5,512 nt of DNA, taken from Pseudomonadota bacterium. GTDB lineage: Bacteria > Pseudomonadota > Alphaproteobacteria > Parvibaculales > Parvibaculaceae. Positions 1 through 5,512 of this stretch are shown piece after piece (the first letter of the stretch is position 1; each line of letters starts with the position of its first letter). Made by a program: the position numbers and the translations under genes. The notes under the pieces are model-generated. The model saw only the letters and a program-made list of their open reading frames with translations, had not been told where the DNA came from and ran no database searches. Location of the stretch: assembly GCA_021780275.1 (NCBI GenBank), contig JAJXZC010000801.1, forward strand, positions 1 to 5,512, read 5' to 3'.

Positions 1-1
1 G

Positions 2-124
2 AAGGGGGCGCTGGCCGACGTTGCCCCGACCCTGCTCGGCCTGATGGGCCTCGAGGTGCCTACGGGCATGACGGGACTCTCGCTCCTTGCCGGCGCGGAA
101 CAGGCTGCCCGTGTCACGGCCTGA
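2..124 (+). CDS. gpmI: 2,3-bisphosphoglycerate-independent phosphoglycerate mutase, C-terminal fragment
   Basis: This is the last 40 codons of a gene whose body lies left of the window, read from base 2 to the TGA at 122-124. The visible protein contains GALADVAPTLLGLMGL followed by MTGLSLL, the hallmark C-terminal segment of cofactor-independent phosphoglycerate mutase (alkaline phosphatase superfamily), where the family typically reads G-x-L-x-D-[IV]-A-P-T-[IL]-L then M-T-G-x-S-L. The full enzyme is cytoplasmic and interconverts 3-phosphoglycerate and 2-phosphoglycerate using two Mn ions. The catalytic serine and metal ligands are not in view. The next gene starts inside this one, which indicates co-transcription and probable translational coupling. 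A gpmI-envC junction is also found in enterobacteria (gpmM-envC), which supports the call despite the short fragment. Confidence 0.85.
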   Translation, partial: KGALADVAPTLLGLMGLEVPTGMTGLSLLAGAEQAARVTA

Positions 125-1517
125 GCGCATAGCCCCGCTCGCGCTGGCGGGCTTACTGATGATCTCCGCGCCGTGGCCCGCCCCTGCGCGGGCCGAGGTG
201 GCAGACCCGTCGACGCTCGAAAGCCTGAAGCACGAGCTCGACACCAGCGTCGAGCGCAAGAAGGCACTCGACGCGCAATCGGAAGACGCGCGCAAGGAAA
301 TCGCTGATATACGCAGCCGCCTCATCGAGACGGCGGCGAATGTGCAGGCGCGCGAGAAGGACGTTTCCGCCTCCGAGGACCGGCTGGTGGCGCTGAAAGC
401 CGCGGAGGCGGATCTGCTTCTCCGGCTCGAACATCGTCGCGGCGAGATGGCGGACCTGCTCGCGGCGCTCACTCGCGTCGACCGCCACCCGCCGCCCGCC
501 CTCGCCGTGCGCCCCGACGACGCGCTGGGCGCGATCCGCAGCGCAATCCTGCTCGGCTCCGCCGTCCCGGAACTCCGCGCCGAAGCGTTGGCGCTGAAGG
601 CGAAGCTCGACGAACTGACCCGGCTCCGGGCCGCCATCATGGCCGAGCGGAAGACCCTCGCCGACGCCCAGGCATCGCTCGAACGCGACAGGGCGAGGCT
701 TGAAACCCTGCTGAACAAGAAGGTCGCCCGCCAGCAAAAGCTGGTCGAGGCGGCCGAAACCGAACAGAGCCGGGCCGAGCGCCTGTCCCGGCAGGCGACC
801 GACCTCACCGACCTGATCGGCCGTCTGGAAGCAACCGCCGCCCAGCGCATCCCCCTCCCCCGCCCGGACCCCGCCCGGATGAAGCCCGTCGAAACGCCCG
901 AACCGGCGGTGGCGGCCAGAGATGAGCCCGCCCCACAGGCTCAGGCCCAAATGCAGGGCCAAGTGCAGTCGCAGACCGAGCAGGTAGCCGCCCTGAGCCC
1001 CCCGCGCAGCGGGACATCATCGCCTTCATCACGCCTTTTTTCGGAGGCAAAAGGACTTGTTCGCCTGCCGGTAACGGGCCCCGTGCTAAGAGAATTCGGT
1101 GCGCCCAACGGTCTCGGCGGGCGGATGCAGGGTCTCCAGATCGCGGCCCGGCCCGAGGCGCAGATTGTGGCGCCTTTCGACGGCAAGATCGTCTTCGCGG
1201 GCCCCTTTCGCGCCTATGGGCAACTCTTGATAATATCGGTAGGCGAGGGCTACCATGTGTTGTTGGCGGGCATGAGCAGAATCAACGGAACAGCGGGCCA
1301 GACCGTTCTTGCCGGGGAGCCCGTCGGCACTATGGGCCCGTCTCCCTCACCAGACAGTTTGGCTGAAGACAACGGGGCGGCCGAACGGGGCGGCGGCTCC
1401 AACCGGGATGCGAAAGCCGGTCAAAGGCCGGTGCTTTACATCGAGTTCCGGAAAGATGGCGACCCGATCAATCCCCGCCCGTGGCTGATGATGAGTGACA
1501 AGAAGGCTCGTGGATAA
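111..1517 (+). CDS. envC: EnvC/LdpF-like murein hydrolase activator with degenerate LytM (M23) domain
   Basis: Predicted periplasmic regulator of cell-wall amidases at the division site (EnvC family role; inferred here). Numbering is from GTG 111. A signal peptide covers residues 1-28, with arginines, then a hydrophobic LALAGLLMI core and an ARA cleavage site. A long charged heptad-rich coiled coil follows at about 34-242, a Pro/Gln-rich linker at 245-310, and a LytM domain at about 316-460 ending in YIEFRKDGDPINPRPWL, very close to the EnvC ending. Active M23 enzymes need H-x3-D, H-x-H and related ligands. Here those sites read GRMQGLQIAA, LLAGM and LYIEF, so no zinc site remains, as in EnvC. 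The start is uncertain: GTG 111 has a weak CAGG/GGAA upstream and overlaps gpmI by 14 bp, while an in-frame TTG at 87 would add 8 residues. The ctpA gene follows without a gap. Confidence 0.88.
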   Translation: MSRPERIAPLALAGLLMISAPWPAPARAEVADPSTLESLKHELDTSVERKKALDAQSEDARKEIADIRSRLIETAANVQAREKDVSASEDRLVALKAAEADLLLRLEHRRGEMADLLAALTRVDRHPPPALAVRPDDALGAIRSAILLGSAVPELRAEALALKAKLDELTRLRAAIMAERKTLADAQASLERDRARLETLLNKKVARQQKLVEAAETEQSRAERLSRQATDLTDLIGRLEATAAQRIPLPRPDPARMKPVETPEPAVAARDEPAPQAQAQMQGQVQSQTEQVAALSPPRSGTSSPSSRLFSEAKGLVRLPVTGPVLREFGAPNGLGGRMQGLQIAARPEAQIVAPFDGKIVFAGPFRAYGQLLIISVGEGYHVLLAGMSRINGTAGQTVLAGEPVGTMGPSPSPDSLAEDNGAAERGGGSNRDAKAGQRPVLYIEFRKDGDPINPRPWLMMSDKKARG

Positions 1518-2843
1518 ATGAACAAGTCAGTGATCGGCGGTTTTGCGATTGGCACGATCGTCTCGGCCCTCACCGTATTCGCGTTGCAGCCGGGCAACCT
1601 CAACAGCATCGCCGAGGCGGCGGACAGCGACACCTATCGCCAGCTCAATCTTTTCGGTGACGTGTTCGAACGCGTCCGCGCCGACTATGTCGAGCCGACG
1701 GACGACTCGAAGCTGATCGAATCCGCAATCAACGGCATGCTGACCTCGCTCGACCCGCATTCGAGCTACATGAACCCGAAGAGCTTCCGCGACATGCAGG
1801 TGCAGACGCGCGGCGAGTTCGGCGGCCTCGGCATCGAGGTCACCATGGAGAATGGCGTCGTGAAGGTCGTGACGCCGATCGACGAAACGCCCGCGAGCCG
1901 CGCCGGCCTTCGTCCCAACGATTACATCACCCATATCGACGGCAAGCCGATCCTCGGCATGACGCTGAGCGACGCCGTCGACAAGATGCGTGGGCCGGTC
2001 AATACCGCCATCACGTTGACGGTCGTGCGCAAGGGCGCCGACGAACCGTTCGACGTAAAGCTCACCCGCGACATCATCACCATCAAGTCGGTGAAGTACC
2101 ACCGCGAGGGCGATATCGCCTATGTGCGCATCACCTCGTTCAACGAACAGACAGGCGAGTTGCTGGAAGAGGCGATCCAGACTCTGAAGAAGCAGATCGG
2201 GCCGGCAAAGGTGAAGGGCTATGTCCTCGACCTGCGCAACAACCCGGGCGGCCTTCTTGAACAGGCGATCGCGGTCAGCAGCGATTTCATCAGCGAAGGC
2301 GAGATCGTCTCGACGCGCGGGCGCCATTCTGAAGACACGCAGCGCTACAATGCGCGTGGCGGCGACCTGACCGGCGGAAAGCCCGTGATCGTGCTCATCA
2401 ATGGCGGCTCGGCCTCGGCATCCGAAATCGTTGCGGGCGCGCTGCAGGATCACCGTCGCGCGACGATCCTCGGAACACGTTCCTTCGGCAAGGGTTCGGT
2501 GCAGACCATCATTCCGCTCGGCTCGGACGGCGCGCTGCGCCTGACGACGGCGCGCTACTTCACGCCGTCGGGCCATTCGATCCAGGCCAAGGGCATCGAG
2601 CCGGAAATTCAGGTCGAGCAGAATACCGATCCGAAGCTCAAGAAGCGCACGCTCGTCACCGGCGAAGCGGAGCTTCCCGGACACCTCGCCGCCGAAGACG
2701 GTGCCAAGGAAATCGCTGGCTCGGATTCTTTCGTGCCGACCGACAGGAAAGACGACAAGCAGCTTCTCTATGCGCTCGACCTGCTGAATGGCGTTCGCAA
2801 GGATGCCGCTTTCAAGAGTGCGTCCTCGGTAAGCGCGAACTGA
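1518..2843 (+). CDS. ctpA: S41 family carboxy-terminal processing peptidase CtpA
   Basis: Periplasmic serine protease that trims or degrades proteins from their C-terminus. The 441-residue length is usual for alphaproteobacterial CtpA. Residues 1-34 form an N-terminal signal sequence or anchor (VIGGFAIGTIVSALTVFAL, possible AEA cleavage site). The conserved N-terminal helical region (INGMLTSLDPHSSYM, 71-85) leads through RGEFGGLGIEV into a PDZ domain at about 99-185, then the S41 catalytic domain at about 190-370. The catalytic set is visible: Ser300 in NGGSASASEI, Lys325 and Gln329 in RSFGKGSVQ. The Ser-to-Lys (25) and Ser-to-Gln (29) spacings equal those of E. coli Prc (S430, K455, Q459). 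A charged tail of about 70 residues follows. ATG 1518 directly abuts the upstream TAA, with AGAAGG at 1501-1506 as ribosome binding site, so translation is probably coupled to the envC homologue. CtpA loss in rhizobia and Brucella is known to affect envelope and stress tolerance; the substrate here is unknown. Confidence 0.96.
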   Translation: MNKSVIGGFAIGTIVSALTVFALQPGNLNSIAEAADSDTYRQLNLFGDVFERVRADYVEPTDDSKLIESAINGMLTSLDPHSSYMNPKSFRDMQVQTRGEFGGLGIEVTMENGVVKVVTPIDETPASRAGLRPNDYITHIDGKPILGMTLSDAVDKMRGPVNTAITLTVVRKGADEPFDVKLTRDIITIKSVKYHREGDIAYVRITSFNEQTGELLEEAIQTLKKQIGPAKVKGYVLDLRNNPGGLLEQAIAVSSDFISEGEIVSTRGRHSEDTQRYNARGGDLTGGKPVIVLINGGSASASEIVAGALQDHRRATILGTRSFGKGSVQTIIPLGSDGALRLTTARYFTPSGHSIQAKGIEPEIQVEQNTDPKLKKRTLVTGEAELPGHLAAEDGAKEIAGSDSFVPTDRKDDKQLLYALDLLNGVRKDAAFKSASSVSAN

Positions 2844-2929
2844 CGGGACGCGAGCCGGGCGATCAGGGCAGCAAGGGGGCGAAGGCGTGATGGCGTCGGC
2901 TGAGACACGGCTTGGGCAGGCCATGCAGC

Positions 2930-2933
2930 AGGA
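2930..2933 (+). promoter_or_regulatory. Ribosome binding site that decides the deacetylase start
   Basis: AGGA lies 8 bases before ATG 2942, a normal Shine-Dalgarno spacing. The upstream in-frame TTG at 2912 has no comparable purine-rich site at proper distance and would add ten residues without family character. This favours ATG 2942 as the start of the yibQ-like gene. Confidence 0.55.
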
Positions 2934-2941
2934 CATCCGCA

Positions 2942-4156
2942 ATGTCGCGTGACCCGCTGTCTGACATGAATGCGGACGAGGCGCGGCGTCCGGGGTTGCT
3001 TGCCATTGCGACGCTCATTGTCGTGCTTGCCTTTGGCGGCACGCTTGGCTGGCTGCTCCTTTCCGACCACCGGCTCGCAGGCGAGCCAGTGGTGCGCCTT
3101 GCCGTCGCGCCGGAAGCCGCACCGGCAACGCCCGCCGAGCTCCGTCCCGGCAATCCGGACGAAGAGCCGACCACTCCCAAACCCGCGACGACGCTCCCTG
3201 ACACCGACCAGCCGAGCCCCGACGAGCAGGCCCTTCTGGATGCTGCCAAACGCGTCGAGCAAGGCGACGAGGCCACTCCGGCCGATAGGGTCAGGATCGT
3301 GGGCGCTGAATCGACGAGCGATGACAGTGTACCGGCGGCCGATGCCGTAGGACCGCTGCGGCGCGCGCCGGACCAGGCCCTGATCGCCAATAGTGCGCAA
3401 GGCCCGCTCCCCGTCATAGCCAAGGACGGTCGCCAGGCCTGGAAGGTTTATGCGCGCCCGCTGCCCAAGGGTCTGCCCGAGGGGCCCCGCGTCGCCATCG
3501 TGGTCAGCGGCATGGGCATCAGCGAGAGCGCGACGGCCCATGCGATCGAGGCACTGCCGCCTGAGGTGACCCTCTCCTTCGCGCCTTATGGCGCCAGGCT
3601 GCAGGACTGGATCGACAAGGCTCGCGCGGCGGGCCACGAAGTTCTGCTTGAGCTGCCGATGGAGCCCTTCGGCTATCCGCAGAACGATCCGGGCCCCTAT
3701 ACGCTTCTCACCAATCTGCAGGCGCCCGAAAATATGTCGCGCCTCGAATGGCAGATGAGCCGCTTTACCGGCTATGCGGGCGTCATGAACTATCAGGGTG
3801 CGCGCTTCACGAGCACCGCGACCGCTCTGTCGCCCATCCTCGCGGCCCTCAAGGGCCGCGGCCTTATGTATGTCGACAATGGCACCTCGCAGCGCAGCCT
3901 CGCGCCGAAGCTCGGCGGCGAAATCGGCCTGCCGATTGCTCAGGCCACGCGCATGGTCGATCCGGTGCAGAACCCGGACGTCATCAAGCAGTCTCTTTCC
4001 ATGCTCGAGGATGGTGCAAAGCAGTCGGGTCTCGCGGTCGGCGTCGCATCCGCCTTCCCCGTCACCGTCGATGAGGTGGCGCGTTGGGCGGCAGGCCTGA
4101 AGAACAATGGCGTTGTGCTGGTCCCCGTGACGGCGACAGTCGTCACCCCCAAGTGA
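2942..4156 (+). CDS. yibQ: Divergent polysaccharide deacetylase family protein (YibQ/DUF610-like), membrane-anchored
   Basis: Likely periplasmic, inner-membrane-anchored protein of 404 residues with a NodB-like fold; substrate and activity are unknown for the family. Residues 1-18 are a short cytoplasmic tail, 19-40 a single transmembrane helix ([19 protein letters not shown]), and about 41-165 a Pro/Ala/Asp/Glu-rich linker. The domain fills about 180-404. Family signatures in order: [11 protein letters not shown] (184-194), [29 protein letters not shown] (ending at 242), the [10 protein letters not shown] stretch, [14 protein letters not shown] (277-290), [14 protein letters not shown] (306-319) and a final VVLVPVTA. 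Where E. coli YibQ and classical deacetylases carry a metal-binding Asp-Asp after the first strand, this protein has Ser-Gly, so catalysis is doubtful; I recall the same loss in rhizobial homologues. It follows ctpA by just under 100 bases and precedes rppH by 16, matching an operon. The enterobacterial homologue also lies just after envC. Confidence 0.9.
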   Translation: MSRDPLSDMNADEARRPGLLAIATLIVVLAFGGTLGWLLLSDHRLAGEPVVRLAVAPEAAPATPAELRPGNPDEEPTTPKPATTLPDTDQPSPDEQALLDAAKRVEQGDEATPADRVRIVGAESTSDDSVPAADAVGPLRRAPDQALIANSAQGPLPVIAKDGRQAWKVYARPLPKGLPEGPRVAIVVSGMGISESATAHAIEALPPEVTLSFAPYGARLQDWIDKARAAGHEVLLELPMEPFGYPQNDPGPYTLLTNLQAPENMSRLEWQMSRFTGYAGVMNYQGARFTSTATALSPILAALKGRGLMYVDNGTSQRSLAPKLGGEIGLPIAQATRMVDPVQNPDVIKQSLSMLEDGAKQSGLAVGVASAFPVTVDEVARWAAGLKNNGVVLVPVTATVVTPK

Positions 4157-4172
4157 CGGGAGCGAGAGTGAC

Positions 4173-4691
4173 ATGGTGAAGCGCGACGAGCGAAAGACCG
4201 TCGATCCCGAGAGCCTCCCCTATCGGCCTTGCGTCGGCATCATGCTCATCAACAAGGATGGCCTCGTCTGGGCGGGCAACCGTATCCAGGAAGTCGATAC
4301 CGGCTCGCCCCTCACCTGGCAGATGCCGCAGGGTGGCGTCGATCAGGGCGAGGAGCCGCGCGCCGCGGCCTTGCGCGAGTTGAAGGAAGAGACCGGCGTC
4401 GACAATGCCGAGATCATCGGCGAGACCTCCGACTGGCTCACCTATGACCTGCCGCCGCATCTCGTCGGCCACGCGCTCAAGGGCAAGTATCGCGGCCAGA
4501 AGCAGAAATGGTATGCGATGCGCTATCTGGGACGCGATGAGGATTTCGATCTCACCGCCGACGCGCATCAGGAGTTCAGCGAATGGGCCTGGGTGCCGGT
4601 CAGCGAACTCGTGGAGCTGATCGTTCCCTTCAAGCGCGGCGTCTATGAACAGATCGTCCGCGAACTCGGGCCGCTCGCGAAGCCGCTCTAA
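4173..4691 (+). CDS. rppH: RNA 5'-pyrophosphohydrolase (Nudix, RppH/IalA type)
   Basis: Cytoplasmic Nudix hydrolase of 172 residues, the usual family length. RppH removes pyrophosphate from the 5' end of triphosphorylated mRNA (and hydrolyses dinucleoside polyphosphates in the IalA branch), which opens transcripts to RNase E decay. The complete Nudix box G-x5-E-x7-R-E-U-x-E-E-x-G-U spans residues 54-76, with Glu60, Arg68, Glu69, Glu72 and Glu73 present. Other RppH signatures are [11 protein letters not shown] near the N-terminus, [26 protein letters not shown] (108-120), EFSEWAWV and [13 protein letters not shown] near the end. The start ATG 4173 is preceded by GGGAG at 4158-4162, and the gene begins 16 bases after the deacetylase stop, consistent with the same transcript. 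Its TAA overlaps the stop codon of the opposing gene. The ialA homologue was first described as a Bartonella invasion-associated locus; no virulence role is implied here. Confidence 0.96.
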   Translation: MVKRDERKTVDPESLPYRPCVGIMLINKDGLVWAGNRIQEVDTGSPLTWQMPQGGVDQGEEPRAAALRELKEETGVDNAEIIGETSDWLTYDLPPHLVGHALKGKYRGQKQKWYAMRYLGRDEDFDLTADAHQEFSEWAWVPVSELVELIVPFKRGVYEQIVRELGPLAKPL

Positions 4692-5512
4692 CTCTCCGCC
4701 CTCCATTCGCCGAGCGTCGCGGAGATTTTCTCGGAAAGCGGCAGAACCTTCTGCCTGAAGGCGTAGTCGGCATAATCCCAGCGCGACGTGCGCTTCAGCG
4801 CGAGAATCTGCTGCAGCTGTTTGTCGGTAGATTGAATCAGCGCCGACAGGCGATCATATTTCGCCTGATCGCCCGGTCTCGCCTTGACGCGCAGTCCGGC
4901 AAGAACGCTGCCCGAATTCTGGAAAGACTCGTAGGCCGCCTCGACCTCGATCGGCATCGTCGTCGCCCGCGACCGAAGATAGAGCGCGAGCCCCGCCCGC
5001 ATGGTCCGCACATCGCCGCGCAGCCGCGCCAGCGCATCGACGCTCGATGCGCTATCCGGCCAGTTCGACGTCATGACCGATTGCAGCATCACATCGCACA
5101 GCCTGACCGCCTCATCGAAGGCGGGGGCAACCTCTTCATCATAGAGCCTCAATCCGGGAAGCCGGTTGGGCGTGCCGACAATGCTCGCCAGGACCCGTTC
5201 TTCCGCGAGAAGCTCCTCGGAGGTTCTGCGAAACTCCGTCAACTGAAGAAGCTGGCGGCCATCCGTCCAGCCTTGTGAGTTCTTGATGATGGCATTTTGA
5301 GACGCCTCGAAGAGATCAACATTGCGCTGCCACTCCGTCCTGAAGCCCTCGCTGCCGGTGAGAATATATCCGCGCAAGGCAATGAGGGCCGCCTCGTTCG
5401 CCGCCGCATTGTCGGACAGCAGCGCATCGCGGCTGCGCGACGCAAAAAGCCTTGCAAGACCGCCTTCCTGATCGACGTCGACAGCAGCAGCGTTCTGCGC
5501 CGACGCGCCGCC
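4688..5512 (-). CDS. Partial gene: tandem four-helix-bundle sensor-like protein (CHASE3/4HB_MCP-type), C-terminal part
   Basis: The last 274 codons are visible on the minus strand, ending in TAG at 4688-4690. The frame stays open to the right edge, so the N-terminus is missing and an internal TTG near 5377 is not a credible start because conserved-looking helix precedes it. The protein appears almost entirely helical. Counting from the window edge, residues 45-54 read [10 protein letters not shown], typical of the second helix of CHASE3 and 4HB chemoreceptor sensor domains, and [11 protein letters not shown] (126-136) resembles the last helix before a membrane exit. The pattern recurs about 127 residues later ([26 protein letters not shown]), suggesting two tandem modules. 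No transmembrane helix, HAMP, kinase, GGDEF or methyl-accepting signalling domain follows; the protein stops after GEWRAES. It could be a receptor with a C-terminal sensor, a truncated receptor, or a secreted helical protein: GGASA then QNAAAVD at the edge could be a signal cleavage site. Its function is unassigned. Confidence 0.72.
   Translation of the reverse strand, partial: GGASAQNAAAVDVDQEGGLARLFASRSRDALLSDNAAANEAALIALRGYILTGSEGFRTEWQRNVDLFEASQNAIIKNSQGWTDGRQLLQLTEFRRTSEELLAEERVLASIVGTPNRLPGLRLYDEEVAPAFDEAVRLCDVMLQSVMTSNWPDSASSVDALARLRGDVRTMRAGLALYLRSRATTMPIEVEAAYESFQNSGSVLAGLRVKARPGDQAKYDRLSALIQSTDKQLQQILALKRTSRWDYADYAFRQKVLPLSEKISATLGEWRAES
4693..4729 (+). terminator. Possible Rho-independent terminator after rppH
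   Basis: TCTCCGC at 4693-4699 is the perfect inverse complement of GCGGAGA at 4719-4725, and TTTT follows at 4726-4729. The 7-bp stem starts two bases after the rppH stop. The loop is long (19 bases), though it holds a small inner pairing (CGC/GCG), and the T-run is short, so this is a weak candidate. It would lie inside the coding 3' end of the opposing gene. Rho-dependent termination is an equal alternative. Confidence 0.3.

Noticed and set aside
87..110. TTG 87 as start of the EnvC homologue
   Set aside because: Not excluded, but it lengthens the overlap with gpmI to 38 bp and adds eight residues before an already complete signal peptide; GTG 111 seems slightly better.
1070..1300. Slightly relaxed codon use (CTA, AGA, ATA) in the LytM part compared with ctpA
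   Set aside because: A few rare codons in a fast-evolving domain are not enough to claim horizontal transfer; the domain order and synteny are native-looking.
2844..2941. Possible promoter or terminator between ctpA and the yibQ-like gene
   Set aside because: I saw no convincing stem with T-run and no clear -35/-10 pair; the gap only holds the short frame and ribosome binding site noted above.
1527..2942. Long minus-strand open frame opposite ctpA (about 470 codons)
   Set aside because: It mirrors the codon frame of a clearly conserved GC-rich gene, is Arg/His/Ala-rich with no recognisable domain, and has no ribosome binding site; it is an expected shadow.
2768..4174. Long minus-strand open frame opposite the yibQ-like gene
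   Set aside because: Its composition is that of an antisense shadow (Arg/Gly/His-rich) and the plus-strand frame has full family signatures.
4832..5278. Plus-strand open frame of 148 codons within the minus-strand sensor gene
   Set aside because: Arg/Pro/His-rich low-quality sequence; the minus strand gives a coherent helical protein with internal repeat, open to the window edge.
5239..5457. Second minus-strand frame overlapping the sensor gene
   Set aside because: Arg/Ala/Ser-rich out-of-frame product with no helix pattern; a shadow of the main minus-strand frame.

Overview
The window is GC-rich and densely coding, and looks like a chromosomal segment of an alphaproteobacterium, most likely Hyphomicrobiales (Rhizobiales). 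This rests on protein character and gene order: gpmI, an envC/ldpF-type LytM protein, ctpA, a divergent polysaccharide deacetylase (yibQ family), then rppH (the ialA-type Nudix gene). The first part resembles the enterobacterial gpmM-envC-yibQ order. Insertion of ctpA and addition of rppH are, to my knowledge, usual in rhizobia. Genus cannot be read from the sequence.

Layout: the left edge holds the last ~40 codons of gpmI (plus strand, stop at 122-124). An EnvC-like periplasmic murein hydrolase activator overlaps the gpmI end and runs to 1517. CtpA, an S41 carboxy-terminal processing protease, starts at the very next base (1518-2843). A gap of just under 100 bases leads to a membrane-anchored divergent polysaccharide deacetylase (best start ATG 2942, stop at 4156). 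Sixteen bases later comes RNA pyrophosphohydrolase rppH (4173-4691). These five plus-strand genes are packed like one transcription unit. From the right edge a minus-strand gene enters and ends at 4688, its stop codon overlapping that of rppH. It encodes an all-helical, sensor-type protein made of two tandem four-helix-like modules, and its N-terminus lies outside the window.

Functional reading: the central three genes are an envelope module. The LytM protein has lost every expected zinc ligand, so it probably regulates an amidase at the division site rather than cutting peptidoglycan. CtpA has an intact Ser-Lys-Gln catalytic set and could control levels of periplasmic cell-wall enzymes. The YibQ-like protein is a single-pass protein with a periplasmic NodB-like fold that lacks the usual metal-binding Asp pair. 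RppH (mRNA 5'-end processing) and GpmI (glycolysis) are housekeeping genes carried in the same cluster.

Most of the window is ordinary core genome. The points most worth a second look are the minus-strand tandem helical protein that ends without any transmembrane or signalling domain, the 4-bp tail-to-tail overlap with a possible terminator inside the opposing gene, and a 20-codon reading frame overlapping the start of the deacetylase gene. No RNA genes, mobile elements, CRISPR arrays or long DNA repeats were seen, and there is no gene-free stretch above 300 bases.
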